Part shown: in pieces, positions 31,456 through 42,405 of the stretch
Layout: the number at the start of each line of letters is the position of its first letter
Numbering within the stretch: the first letter of the stretch is position 1
Assembly (NCBI GenBank): GCA_947646735.1
Contig: CANTFK010000962.1
Location: 62,001-126,000 of the forward strand
DNA from: Peronospora farinosa
Lineage: Eukaryota > Oomycota > Peronosporomycetes > Peronosporales > Peronosporaceae
DNA length: 64,000 nt
Direction: 5' to 3'
Made by a program: the position numbers and the translations under genes
Notes under the pieces: generated by a model
What the model was told of the DNA's origin: nothing
What the model saw: only the letters and a program-made list of their open reading frames with translations
The model's database searches: none

Positions 31456-31749
31456 ATCTAACACTAGTGCTACAATCTCGTGTGACTGCTACTGCTACAA
31501 ACCTTGTTGTTACGTTGTTGTGCTGTCGTAATGGCTGGAAGAAAGCCATATGAATTGCTGCCTGTAGCTATGATCTTAACAAAAACGCGATGTTAGAGAC
31601 AAATCGACTGCAGTAAAATGGTCGAAACGAAAAACTTGAAGCGCTGGAAATGCAAATGCCTGGGATTACTCGAACATCCCTTGAGAAAAGGGACAAGAGG
31701 AGGGAATTGAATCAAATCTACCAAAACGCATCTGGGATCACCCTCAACT

Positions 31750-32361
31750 CTACAAGAACTTGGCCACACCATCCTGAATAGACTCAAGGGAAAGTTCCGA
31801 AGCATCAGTGGCCGTCAGATGAATACCCACACCCATCAGAACGCGCTTGATCGCCTCTTTAGAGGACGCATAAAGCATCTTCGACTTGATCCGAGCCGTG
31901 TCGGGCGACCTACAGTTGACCAAAAAAAGATACAATTCGACATTGCAATATTATCAATACCAATAGAGCGTAAGTAGCTGCAATTGCTAATTCAGAGTCG
32001 TACCACGAAAGAAAAACAATCTTGCTGGTAGGACGCCCATCTTTCGTCGTCAAATCCAAGTCCACAAGAGCGTATCGGCAGTCATTCGTAATCTGTGCCA
32101 ACTTGTCAGCCATATCCTGATACGATTCACTACTAGGACCCGTAGCTTCAATCACAATCTCCGAATCATCCACAATCTTGTAAATGAAATAACGATAGTC
32201 ATGTGGGGCACGTTTTAGCTTGAAATCATTGAATTGCGTAATGACTTCGTCATCGACACCAACACCGGAAGACTACGATAAAGAAGACATACAAATATCA
32301 GCATATCAGGGATAAAGCAAATGAGAGAGAGAGAGAGAGAGAGAATAGATACACAGACCAT
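31750..32361 (-). CDS. Actin-depolymerising factor / cofilin
   Basis: Exons 32359..32361 (the ATG alone), 32004..32272 and 31750..31909 give 143 aa. After the start codon the protein reads SSGVGVDDEVITQFNDFKLK, then YRYFIYKI, CRYALVDLDLTTKDGRPTSK, VFLSWSPDTARIKSKMLYAS and KRVLMGVGIHLTATD, the full ADF-H domain with the long helix that binds actin. It severs and depolymerises actin filaments in the cytoplasm. A first exon consisting only of ATG is a known arrangement in this family. Its 86-nt intron contains a CT microsatellite. Confidence 0.94.
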
Positions 32362-32813
32362 TGTTTAAAATTGATTCAAAGAAGAGGAAAAGTGACGTTT
32401 GAGATACTGAGCTTTTGGATGAGTGAGGGAGAAATAATTCACGCCCCCTCAAACCGCTTAAGTACAGTTGTCGACGTCTTGAATAAAGTATCTAAATTGA
32501 ATGTCAACCCTCCTCATCCCTCCGATTCATGTACTCTACACAAACATATCACTCTTTTCGAACCTTAACTAGTACGTAAAGTTCAGGCGTGCAAAATGTT
32601 CAGTCATGACGCTCAGTTACAACTACTGCTTCGTAATTGACACGGTGATCGTTGAAAGTAAGCGACATTATCATGATTAGTAATGGATATTCAAAACTGC
32701 ATCATTATCGTACATAATATGCAACCAGATTCATTCCAATGTTACCTCATTTCTCGTCCGCTTCTTCAGTGTTGCTGGGCGGAATGGAGCGAGCAACATG
32801 GACACCCGGGTTT
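32362..32813. other. Intergenic, no gene seen
   Basis: This lies between the start of the cofilin gene and the 3' end of the C2 gene. A plus-strand ORF near 32371 has no resemblance to anything and no splice support. Confidence 0.5.
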
Positions 32814-33993
32814 TTAATCAAACACGTCATCAAGAGCTTCACCTAGCAGCATACCACCAAGAACACCAGCACCAACACCCATAGCCATCTGTCCGGTGCT
32901 CATGCCACCCCCACGGTTACCACCCCCAAAGCCACCGAAGCCACTACCACCTCGAGAATCGTAATCCTTACGGTATCCGTATGGAGGTCCTTCCGGTACA
33001 ACCATCACCGGAGGTCCAGCTGCGTATGCCACATTAGCTGGAGGCAGAGACGGGTAGCCGTACGCCGGGGGAGGTTGTGAATATGGGGGAGGAGGAGGTT
33101 GCTGCTGGTAGTACGGCTGGGGTGATTGCTGTGGCGGGTACTGCTGAGACGGGCATTGCTGAGGCGGGTATTGCTGAGGTGGGTACTGCTGAGGCGGGTA
33201 CTGCTGAGGCGGGTACTGCTGAGGCGGGTACTGCTGAGTCGGGTACTGCTGAGTCGGGTACTGCTGAGGTGGATATTGCTGAGGTGGATATTGCTGAGTC
33301 GGGTACTGCTGAGATGAGTACGGCTGAGGCGCTGAAGCGGCAGGCACAGCAGCGCTGGCCGACGCCGGATAGGCATAGGCACCAGGGACCGGGTACTGCT
33401 GCGAGTTTGGGTTGCTCGACTGCTGCGGATACGGGTAGGCCTGGGCCTGGGCCACGAATCGTTCAGACGCCTTCTTAACGGAAGCCACAGAAGCTGCCGC
33501 CGTGTGCTGCATATTTGGGCTCTTAAATTGCACGCGCAGATTGATCTCCCCTGCAGACTTGGAGCCATTATTAAGTGCGTACCATTGGTCCGTAACACTA
33601 CCATTGAGAAACATGCTCACGGGTAGACGACAGTCACCTATAAGGGTGCTAGCCGTAAAGTTCTTGTCTTTTACTTCGACAACGAGCTGGTCGAGCTGTG
33701 GATCCACGACCGAAAAGACAAAAACTTCATTCCACACGGGCGTCTTGTCTACAGATCAATACATGACAGAGAAATGAACAGAGAGAGAGAGAGAAGGTAT
33801 TAGAAATTGGAGCAAGAAGGACAAGACAGAAAGAGAGAGAGAGAAAATGACGTTGTTACGTACGTCCATTGTCATGTACTCGTGTTCTAGTACTTCGATC
33901 ACGTAGCGTGAGTTTACAATAAGGATCTTGTTTGCCAAAAGTCTGTTTGTCCAGCAAGTTACGCGCTGAACACGCACGTACATGGAGCTCCAT
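32814..33993 (-). CDS. C2-domain protein with QYPPQ repeats and Gly-rich tail (354 aa)
   Basis: Exons 33864..33993 and 32814..33748 join in phase; the 115-nt intron holds GA/CT microsatellites. Residues 1-125 form a C2 domain: MELHVRACSARNLLDKQTFG, DPYCKLTL, TPVWNEVFVF, LVVEVKDKN and IGDCRLPV. It probably binds membranes through calcium and phospholipid, though some acidic ligands were not checked. Residues about 190-260 carry about 14 imperfect QYPPQ/QYPTQ units, coded by a 15-bp minisatellite at about 33130-33320. The tail is Gly-rich (GGFGGGNRGG, then AMGVGAGVLGGMLLGEALDD). The layout is like plant SRC2 proteins. Confidence 0.85.
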
Positions 33994-34216
33994 TTCAATA
34001 TTGTCCCACTTTAAAATTGTTAAATTATGTCGCTTTGGTTCGCACCGTAAAACGGATTAAATCCAGTGAGGAAGAAGCCTTTTATATTTTTATCGACCAA
34101 TCACAATATTTCAGTCATAAAAAATGGTTTCGCCAATAAAAAATCGATTTTTCCTAAACGTCTATCGTAATACCGAAATACTTCCTTCAAAAAGTACCTT
34201 TTAAAGTGCGTAAGAG

Positions 34217-36100
34217 GTACTTTAAAGCAGCAACAAAATACGTATATTCAGCCGCAATTCTCGTAATCAGCTCTTGGTCGAAGTAACCTCCTTCCAAAAA
34301 AACATTTTCGTGACTTGCTTTGGCTTGATGATACCATCCAGCCACTGCTTGAATCTTTCCTCTTGTAAATTGTGCACTAGTTCTCTTGAAGTGCTCTTGT
34401 TGATCGCCACCTTATCCATCTTTGCAACCTCTGCGTCGCCAAACTCAGCCTTGAACGTGTTTGAAGACATACGGGTTACTTTTTCCGAGCAAAGTAGTTC
34501 AACCAAGTGTTTAGGAACAAAGGCTTTCTACCTGTCTTGTGGTACAAATCCAAAACTATGAAAATCAAACTTTTCGATCCCATTGTCTTGCTTTGGGGGC
34601 TGGATCTCTTGCAGTTTTGAAGCAATGTCTTTCGTAGCAGGTATCTTCATTCCCGCATTTAGAACCTTGGTAAGTTCTTCTTCCGTAGTGTAAACAGTTC
34701 TTAGTGTCGTGGACATTGCAATAATTGCGTCATCCAGGTGTGAAAACCTTAAATTGACGAAATTGACCCACTGCGTAAAGAGTGGGTTTTCAAATAGTTT
34801 GTCCCCTGTCTTGTCGAGCTCCAAACTTTTGAAAACATGTGTTTCAGATCTTCCAGCGTCTATCCAGCGCCAGGCTTGAGCGGTTAGCAGTTCTGAAGCG
34901 ATGGATTCCATACGTTCGATCTTTTTTTCGCCACTAAGACTCTAGCCAGAGCAGCATCGGTCTTATATTGACCTGCCAGGGTCAACAACATTAAATCAGT
35001 CGCGTCACCCGGGTATTTGTTGTATCTAAGCTGGACGAAAGCGACCCACTGCAAAAAGACTGGGCTTTCAAATGGTCCACCTGCTGTCGTGTCGAGCTTC
35101 AAAAGGCGAAAAACTTGCTCAGAAGATTTGCCCTTCTTTATCCAGCGCTGGACCTGGACACCTAGCAATTCCGTAGCAATGGATCTCGTACTTTCACTAT
35201 TTTCTCCCTCCATGAGAATTTTGGCCAGATCAGCGTCCTTGTATCGACGTGCCAAGGTCGAAAACATTGCTTCATATGCGCCAGCCAGGGATTTCCGGTA
35301 TAATGCCTTGACGTAAGCAACCCAATCGAAAATCTTTGAGCTTTTAAATGGTCCACCTTCTGTCTTGTGAAGCTTCAGGTCCTTATACGTGCCGTCCGAG
35401 GATTTCTGCCACAGCCGCCGCCACCACTCTTGAAAGTCTGAGACTACTTTGGACACATTTTCATTCAGACTTATACCGAGTCTTCTCGAGATGAAACAGT
35501 CACCCGCTTCCGTGTCTTCGCTTGACCTCAAATGGCGTTTGATGGAAGAGACCGAGCTAGAAGCCGCATTTAACTTGTCCAAACCGTGTGCATTGTGTAT
35601 GACACTGCTTGGGCCTGCGGCAGCCACGCTTGAACCTGAATATGCGAGCAATGCGCAGAAGAAAATTAGCGTCTTCACGTAGAAGAACTGGCCTCCACTG
35701 AACGTGGTAGACATTCTTGTAAAACTTGAGCACGGTGTGTTTGCCGTAAGATGCAGAGTGATGAGGCTGGTGGACAACTATCCTTCTCAATGGCATGACG
35801 GACCAGATGCAAATCATGGCTTGATCCCATTAAGATGCATGATATTGTGTTGCGATTAAAGTCTGCTAGATAAACACTCTGCAGCTTGCATTCACGCGTC
35901 CAGTGCTGCTATTCGCTTGACGCTGCATGTTTACGCGAACCTTGGAGCTGATATCTTGAGTGGCAGTACGAATACGACCTGCATGTGTTTCTTCAAGCGT
36001 GATTTTGCCTCTGCGTATCTTCATCAAATCGACAGCGATATTCTGCCTACCAGCTGATCGTACACGCTTGAAACCTTGACTGTTCGCTTTCAACATGATC
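34217..36100. repeat. Segmental duplication block A, copy 1 (effector locus)
   Basis: Nearly the whole interval recurs in the same orientation at about 57480-59620, including the 3' flank (AGCAGCAACAAAATACG), all three effector reading frames, and the 5' flank (TGTTGCGATTAAAGTCTG; AACACTCTGCAGCT). The copy is interrupted by an extra segment of about 310 bp. Confidence 0.9.
34267..35714 (-). pseudogene. RxLR/LWY-type secreted effector, copy 1, interrupted after two modules
   Basis: The first frame (35714..34884, 276 aa) starts with a signal peptide (hydrophobic core FFCALLAYSGSSV, probable cleavage near residue 33). RHLR lies at residues 60-63, followed by acidic SSEDTEAGD in place of a clear EER. 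The body has LWY-like modules (IFDWVAYVKALY; VFRLLKLDTTAGGPFESPVF; LQWVAFVQLRY). A seven-T run on the plus strand (34922-34928) coincides with a frame change. The third module continues at once in another frame (34911..34528), stops at an in-frame TAG (34528-34530), and a last segment continues in the same frame to 34267. So either a truncated two-module effector is made or the gene is dead. Such proteins act inside host cells. Confidence 0.75.
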
Positions 36101-36109
36101 TGCACTTCC

Positions 36110-37297
36110 GCCTCTCATGAACCTCTATTTCAGCAACTTCTTTGAGGTCACGCTGACACTTAGACAATCGAGTTTGAAAAGGGCTAAAGATGAATGGTAC
36201 GGGCTTGCAGGACGTGGCTCATTTTGAACTTAACAAATATGTCGGAAGGCTTTGTCAATAAGGCGAGCATGTCAGGGGTGCCGGTTCAATCCAAACTACA
36301 AGGCTTAGATGTTACGACAGAGTTATACCTCAAGAGTCATTTAGTTGAGTAGGTTGATTGATACACCCACATGATCTATATGTGATTCACATATACATCA
36401 TGTAGTAGGTAGAGTAAGCTCCGTATGAATCAATCACTTCGAATCTTCCTTCTCAATGATCAAGTATCTTCTCTTTAGTCTTTGCCAGGGGAACTCTCTT
36501 TGCCTCGCCTAAGCTTCGTCCAAGTTCGCCCAAGTTTCCGATTTCAACAGTGGTTGTACTCGCCCAGGTCCAAGCTTAACCTTTAGGGGATGCTCAACCG
36601 TTATGAATCATCGGTTCGCGTCGATCATATTCGCACTAGTACGAGTTGCAAAGCTGCAAACAGTAGCGAATATGACACCAGATATGAGCTTACGAGGTTC
36701 TGATGTGCAACACAAATGACTAGTTTAACGACGATACGCGAAAAACTTAGATAGAAGGCTCGAGCGACACGTCCAAAGCCAACAGGAGGCACTCTGACAG
36801 CTGCCAAGTCAAGTTATTCAAGAAAAAAAACAGGGAAAGAGATAGAATCTTGTTCCCTGCGTTCTTCCTCAATGTTTGGCGAGAAGTCAACGCAGGGACG
36901 ACATCATGAACGGTTTGACCAAAGTCGTTTATGACATTTGAAATGCCCACGCTCAATTTTTAGCCGAAGACTGTGCCAAGGGAGCATTAGCAGTAGTCCA
37001 TGCGCAAGTGCATCGCGGACATGTTTAACAACGACACGTAATTTGGCTGCAGGGGAGCCCACGTGTTTTGAAAACCTTTTTGAAAGCATGAACAGTTGTG
37101 CAAAAGAGAAAGCATTGCTACAACAAAAGCGGCTTAACGCGGGACATGTGTCCTAGGGAAAAACAAGTTCGTTGACATGAGACTGACAACCAATTACTCA
37201 GCAAAAGGGGAGACGTTTGCAACACAATGATGGAGACTACAGTTGCAATTCCGGTTTATTGAATCCGTGCCGTGCCGTATCGTATCGACTTTTGTCA
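36110..37297. other. Intergenic region, no gene supported
   Basis: ORFs on either strand are short and unrecognised. A palindromic stretch near 36371-36403 (CATGATCTATATGTGA ... TCACATATACATCATG) could form a hairpin. A possible LTR-like segment (36309-36548) was considered and not accepted. Confidence 0.4.
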
Positions 37298-39433
37298 ATG
37301 TCACATCTCCAGGCAATATCTATCTCTTCGTTTCGTTTGAAGCATCGCATCTACTCAATCTGTCCCCTCCTAAGCTTCAACGTAAGACACTTAGATAGCA
37401 TGTTGCGCTCTCTGCGGTACGTGTGGCTCAGTCGCTCCGGGGTAAAGAATCCCAACGTATCGTTCCTGAGGCTTAAGATGCCCTCACTCCAATTGACGTA
37501 CCATTTCTCGTCGTCTAGCAAAACGGAAGAGTTGAAACACGCCGCCAACCAGCAGCGACTGGGCGACGTCGTATGGAAACCCGAGCAGGAATTTCCTGGC
37601 CGTTCTGTAATCAACCATCATGCCATGACGTTGTCAAGAGAAGCTCAGGTCCTGCGTCGCATCGCACGTGTATCCATACAGAGCATCGTGCAGCCTGCTA
37701 GACTGGTGCTATTGGGCATATGTTCTAGTGGCGTCTTTGGCTTCTCAGGGTACGAGGCTTTTCTACTGCTGGACCCCATGCAGCCCATGACGCTCGACTC
37801 TCTGCTCTTTGTGTACAAATATGCAACCCACAACTTTCTTGCCAGTTGCATCTGGGAGACTCGAGCACCAGAGCTAGTGGCACAATCACTTGGTCTAGAC
37901 CCGATGCAGCTCTTGAAGGTCTTTGACCCGGCAACGTCAAGTGCCGATGCAGCATTGCAGCTAAAAGTCATGAATGTGTTTACTGCACGAGCCATGCTGG
38001 CGGGCTTTATGGTGGTGACACAACTACTGAACATTGTCAGAGCAAGCGGTAAAGCGGCATTGGGGTACTCGGAGAATGTGTACAGTGGACTGGAACCACC
38101 ATTACAGGGTATCACCGAACGCATTATTCGTCTTGCTGGAAAAGGTAGCGATGTGACGGAAGTGTCGATGACACGATATGGAGCACATATCCTGCCTGTG
38201 CTTGAGGAACCGAAGAAGCATCGTCACTTGGTGGCATTGTGGTCGCTGAATGGACGAGTGCCATGCGTGTGGTGTGTACCCAAGGACCAATACGGCTTCC
38301 GGCATTCGTGGACAGGCCTGGATGTGGACGAATCATTTTTGTTGCGTACAACCACGGGCAAGTATATCCTGTGTATCGAGGCAGATGCTACACTAAAGGA
38401 TCGAGCATTCGAGCTGCGTGTGATGCCCAAGGCACCTTCGCCGAGAGACGAAGAGCTCTCGGTCGAAGATGCATCTCAAGCCTACCGCCTTGTAGAGCGG
38501 CAAGCAGCGCTGGCGCTTAAGCGACCATTTCGAAGTCTCTGTGTGCTGCTGGGCGATTCTCGCCAGCCGTGTGATCTTGGTGGAGAATCATTCGTCACGT
38601 TGCGTGATCGAACGCGACTCAAGCAGGAAGTCAATGTTCTCATCGACTCGAAAGCACCCCTGCTGCTAGAAGTGCTGAAATGGTGCGGACGCTTTGTGGA
38701 CGGCCGAAAGACGCTGGTACTGGATGTGACGCCGCACAACTTCTTGCCGTTAAAACTGTTCCTCGAACATCATGGATATGCTGTCCTTACCCCGGCAGAG
38801 GCTGTGGAGTTTGAAGAGCGTGAGCGAGCCGAGATTGCTGCTGAAGCGAAAGCAAAGGCTGAAGCAGAGGAATTGGATCGGAAACAGCGCGAACAAGAAC
38901 GAGGGAAACGCGATTCGAATCTCGATATCACGCAAACGACAAGCGGAGATTCGCGCAAGACAGAAAAGAATAGCAGTGCTAGTACTGTGTCGGGCAACAC
39001 TACTACACAGCCGCAGGAAGCGGATAAGCCTGCGATGCAGAGCAAGGACAAAGAGTCAAAAAATGGTGAGGGAGCTACAACAAGAAGGAACAACAAACCC
39101 GAAAAACTTCCTCGGCTGCTGTATTACCCAACGACAGCCGCTACCATCAATGCAGTGCATGCTACATTGACTTCTGGAGACGGTGTATCGGACCCAAGAC
39201 GATGTTGCGTGCTGATCAATCAGCCATTCGGCCTTGAGCACCTAAATGAGCTTGCGGAAAACGCGGGCGAAAATTTCCATCCAGTGTGCGCAGCTGAGAT
39301 TTACGACGATTATTTCCGGCAGGTGCGGATCTGGACGCGTATGGGCCATTCCGCTGCTGTCATTCAACACGAGCTTGACCAGCGTTTTGAACCAGTCCAC
39401 GTCGTCCTGGATGCGGTTGGAGCAGGCTGTTGA
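37298..39433 (+). CDS. Uncharacterised 711-aa protein, possible mitochondrial membrane protein
   Basis: One exon. The first true ATG is 37298 (another at 37400). The N-terminus is basic and Ser-rich (ISISSFRLKHRIYS; MLRSLRYVWLSRSG), which suits mitochondrial import. Hydrophobic stretches around residues 140-160 (ARLVLLGICSSGVFGFSGY) and 230-250 (ARAMLAGFMVVTQLLNIV) could span a membrane. A GYSENVYSGLEPPLQGITER segment and the C-terminal soluble part (LVLDVTPHNFLPLKLFLEHH) flank an Ala/Glu/Lys-rich charged linker (EERERAEIAAEAKAKAEAEE). No family is recognised. Confidence 0.7.
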   Translation: MSHLQAISISSFRLKHRIYSICPLLSFNVRHLDSMLRSLRYVWLSRSGVKNPNVSFLRLKMPSLQLTYHFSSSSKTEELKHAANQQRLGDVVWKPEQEFPGRSVINHHAMTLSREAQVLRRIARVSIQSIVQPARLVLLGICSSGVFGFSGYEAFLLLDPMQPMTLDSLLFVYKYATHNFLASCIWETRAPELVAQSLGLDPMQLLKVFDPATSSADAALQLKVMNVFTARAMLAGFMVVTQLLNIVRASGKAALGYSENVYSGLEPPLQGITERIIRLAGKGSDVTEVSMTRYGAHILPVLEEPKKHRHLVALWSLNGRVPCVWCVPKDQYGFRHSWTGLDVDESFLLRTTTGKYILCIEADATLKDRAFELRVMPKAPSPRDEELSVEDASQAYRLVERQAALALKRPFRSLCVLLGDSRQPCDLGGESFVTLRDRTRLKQEVNVLIDSKAPLLLEVLKWCGRFVDGRKTLVLDVTPHNFLPLKLFLEHHGYAVLTPAEAVEFEERERAEIAAEAKAKAEAEELDRKQREQERGKRDSNLDITQTTSGDSRKTEKNSSASTVSGNTTTQPQEADKPAMQSKDKESKNGEGATTRRNNKPEKLPRLLYYPTTAATINAVHATLTSGDGVSDPRRCCVLINQPFGLEHLNELAENAGENFHPVCAAEIYDDYFRQVRIWTRMGHSAAVIQHELDQRFEPVHVVLDAVGAGC

Positions 39434-39715
39434 TGCAAGCAGCAGGCTTGGGATGATAAAAAGTAGAGTAAAGTAGAATGAGAAGTTGCTGGGATAGCAA
39501 AGTAATGCAAGATGCTTCGGGCTCTTCAACAAAAGAGGTCCAACTGAGGAGATACTCAGAATGATCATCCGGACGATAATCTGGCAAGCAACGCGTTGAG
39601 CCAGCACCGCCGCCATCTTGCGAGCTTGACGATAGTGCCGACGATACAATAGCATCCGCCGAGTGTTGCCCGTGAGGATATGGGTATTGTCATTTCTGGT
39701 CCGCCTCTTACTCAT
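39242..39715 (-). CDS. Possible small membrane protein (157 aa), antisense overlap
   Basis: ATG 39715. A basic N-terminus (MSKRRTRNDNTHILTGNTRR) is followed by hydrophobic segments (VRMIILSISSVGPLLL; FYFTLLFIIPSLLLAS). The last 190 nt overlap the 3' end of the 711-aa gene on the other strand, and that overlapping part is probably a shadow. A spliced or shorter form ending before 39433 is possible. Unrecognised. Confidence 0.3.
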   Translation of the reverse strand: MSKRRTRNDNTHILTGNTRRMLLYRRHYRQARKMAAVLAQRVACQIIVRMIILSISSVGPLLLKSPKHLALLCYPSNFSFYFTLLFIIPSLLLASTACSNRIQDDVDWFKTLVKLVLNDSSGMAHTRPDPHLPEIIVVNLSCAHWMEIFARVFRKLI

Positions 39716-40102
39716 AGTGTAGCTCGCTTCATCTTCCCTTTTCGCTCATCTTTGTCCTTCCTCTCTTTTTACACTTAAGTCCTCTCCTACTCAAACGGCG
39801 CTGTTTTCCTCGCTCGAGCGTATGTTCGTGGCTAATTCAATCACATCACTGTGCAGCATTAGCATCTTCATTTCATTCATCTTTTGCGATATAATGGGGA
39901 TCAGGACCGAGTAATCTTGTTTGTGAGTGTGATTTGCTTTTCATGCGAATTCGTTCCAACATCAAGTTACAATAAGTCTCGTGGCTTGGCATTTGACGCG
40001 CTCTATGGCCAAAGGTCGCGTGTAGCCCATGAAAATATGATTTCTTGTCGGTGCTCAGCTATGCGCTTTCGCCGCTTAAGAAAAAGATCGAATGAGTGTT
40101 CG

Positions 40103-42268
40103 TCAGCACAACTCGATTGCATCCCCAACTTGGCCTTTTGTGCCTCCACATTCTTGAAAGTCTACGCGGACCTTACCAGCCTTGCCGAAAGGTTTTTCAA
40201 TCTTGCCTTCACTTAAATTATCTTGGTCACCATTAACACATCGCACTCGGAATCCGACAGCATCTTTTGCTTCCTGCTCGGTGCTGAATAACCCTGAAAC
40301 AATTGCAAATGGATTTCTTCCTTCCGCAGTCGTCTCGCCCTTCAATCGTTCAATTCTTCCGCTACGAGCAACAACAGACAGCTCAGTGTTTCTATTTCCT
40401 TCATCGACTTGTCGAGTAGACGCATCGGTGATAGTGCGACTAACAAGGTCCGGTGTCACGGCCTCAATAGATGACGTTAATTGTTCAGCCTTGAATGCTT
40501 CCGGGTATAGCAAAAGGATTTCCTGGATAAAGGAGGGCGCGCTAGTCTTGGCAGTAGATCGCCACGTGCTCTTTGTAAGAATACGTTGCGTGGTCGACTT
40601 TCCTTTGAGCTTCGGTGGCTTCAGAGTGATCAGCTTGAGAAAGCGCAGAACAAACTTTTCCCCCCGAGCAGGACCCACGTGCTGTTTTGAACACGAAGCT
40701 TCATTATGTAACAAGGCTATGCGGAACTTACCCGCCTTGCCAAAAGGCCCGAGAATAGTCCCCAGCGCTCGTGTTTGCTCGAACAACACCACTGAGTTTT
40801 GATACACGCTCCACTTTACATCTTTTGTAAACATATCGCGACCGATAACCTCGCGCTCATTTTCGTTATTGCCATTTCTGGAATTAATCACTTTGTCCAC
40901 GAAGCCATCCTTACGCTTCACTCGACCGATTTGCATGTCAGCAAGGCCCACCACACTGCGGTGTACAAAAGACAGCGTCTTCAACTCCTCGTCATTTGAC
41001 CCCACGACGCTCTGCACAGCGCCATAAAAAGCCAAACGACATGGATATCGCTTTGCGTCGAGATCAAGGCGTGAGCACACTACAAGCGCTGCAGGAGGGC
41101 AGAAGACCGCGCGTTCAAATTGAAGCAACGCAAAAACTGGAGCTTTGCCAATTTTGCTCTCGCTACCTGAACTAGTGTTCTTAAAATCGAGATCTGACAA
41201 GTACTCATACAGCGCTGATGGATTAAACTCTTCTTTTGCGTGTCCATCGCCATCTCGTCGCTCTCCTAGTCGCGTGAAAAATGTGGCAGTAGCAATCACA
41301 GTCGAGAGACCAACTGTAGCATGACATTTAGCTCCACTCTTGCAAGCTGCGCCTCGAAAGAACGGCACACGTGTCACTGGGACAACCACTTGTGTAACTG
41401 GAGCCAAGCTTCCGGGTGGAGATACCGCTAATGCTCGCTCCACAAGTGTCGGATCCAGTCCGTTTACCAAAACTCCAACTCGATCACCTTGGGCACATCT
41501 CTCCACATCTTGTTTGAACACCTGCAACATCTTCACTTTGGCTTTTATTCCAATTGGCAATACTTCTAGCTCATCACCCGTTGAAAGAGCTCCAGACAGC
41601 ACGGTGCCAGTTAACACTGTGCCACTCCCTGACACAGCAAAGCAGTGGTCTACTGCGAGACAAAAAGCCCCAGAAGTATCACGTTCTGGAGCCTTCAAAT
41701 TGGTCCGTAGTACCTCAAGAAGTTCAAAGACCCCTTGGGCCTTTTTCCCGTTCCCCACGGCCACAGGAACCACTGAAACAGAAACATCTTGATTCAAATA
41801 TAAGTACGTAGCCAAAAATGCTCGTATCTCGCTCGTGACTGCAGCAATCACTGCCGATTTTTCCGAGTCTATAGAAGACAACAAATCCGTCTTGGTCAGA
41901 ACTACGATCACTCTCTTTTGTGCCACTAGTGACGCCAGGAGTAAACTCTCAATTGTCTGCGCTTGGAGACCTTTGCGACAGTCTACAACTAGCAACACAA
42001 TGTCGATAATGGCTACACCTCCCAAAATCGTTCGGAAAAGAGATGCATGGCCGGGACAGTCGACTAGTGTGACTTGGAGTGATGGTCCCTCACATGGTTC
42101 AAGATAGAAGCTGGAGAAGCCCAAGTCCAATGTGATGCCGCGCTGCTGGCTCTGCGGGTCTTTGTCCAACGATGCGGTGGACAGTTGCGTGCTCAACGCG
42201 CGCACGAGGCTCGTCTTGCCGCTGTCGACGTGCCCTAGGACGCCTATATTCACATTGAGCGCTGCCAT
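40103..42268 (-). CDS. EEFSEC: Selenocysteine-specific elongation factor (eEFSec/SelB)
   Basis: One exon, 721 aa, ATG 42268. It is a translational GTPase that delivers Sec-tRNA to UGA codons marked by SECIS elements. The G domain has GHVDSGKT (residues 12-19), RGITLDLGFSSF (switch I, typical of eEFSec), DCPGH (about 70) and TKTD (about 124). Domain 2 holds AVSGSGTVLTGTVLSG, and the C-terminus (GKAGKVRVDFQECGG; GPFGKAGKFRIALLH) repeats the beta-barrel motif characteristic of SelB domain 3/4. It is longer than human eEFSec (596 aa), with low-complexity insertions. Its presence implies a working selenoprotein system. The first 190 coding bases recur inverted at about 60909-61085. Confidence 0.95.
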   Translation of the reverse strand: MAALNVNIGVLGHVDSGKTSLVRALSTQLSTASLDKDPQSQQRGITLDLGFSSFYLEPCEGPSLQVTLVDCPGHASLFRTILGGVAIIDIVLLVVDCRKGLQAQTIESLLLASLVAQKRVIVVLTKTDLLSSIDSEKSAVIAAVTSEIRAFLATYLYLNQDVSVSVVPVAVGNGKKAQGVFELLEVLRTNLKAPERDTSGAFCLAVDHCFAVSGSGTVLTGTVLSGALSTGDELEVLPIGIKAKVKMLQVFKQDVERCAQGDRVGVLVNGLDPTLVERALAVSPPGSLAPVTQVVVPVTRVPFFRGAACKSGAKCHATVGLSTVIATATFFTRLGERRDGDGHAKEEFNPSALYEYLSDLDFKNTSSGSESKIGKAPVFALLQFERAVFCPPAALVVCSRLDLDAKRYPCRLAFYGAVQSVVGSNDEELKTLSFVHRSVVGLADMQIGRVKRKDGFVDKVINSRNGNNENEREVIGRDMFTKDVKWSVYQNSVVLFEQTRALGTILGPFGKAGKFRIALLHNEASCSKQHVGPARGEKFVLRFLKLITLKPPKLKGKSTTQRILTKSTWRSTAKTSAPSFIQEILLLYPEAFKAEQLTSSIEAVTPDLVSRTITDASTRQVDEGNRNTELSVVARSGRIERLKGETTAEGRNPFAIVSGLFSTEQEAKDAVGFRVRCVNGDQDNLSEGKIEKPFGKAGKVRVDFQECGGTKGQVGDAIELC

Positions 42269-42405
42269 TGGTTAATAATGAGGCTGTGGGGTAGGTGAAA
42301 GCTGGAAGTGGTGTGACCACACAACAGGCAACAAACAACAGGTTGTTGAAGTTAGTGTAGCCATGTTAGCAAGTGGTACAAGGTGTTGGCTGTCGCTTGA
42401 TTGTT

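Noticed and set aside
33077..33478. Plus-strand ORF of repeated GTAEAGTAE units
   Set aside because: It is the antisense shadow of the QYPPQ minisatellite in the C2 gene.
36309..36548. Possible solo Copia LTR (TGTTACGACAG ... GATTTCAACA)
   Set aside because: No target-site duplication flanks it and no second copy is in the window; TG/CA ends alone are weak.
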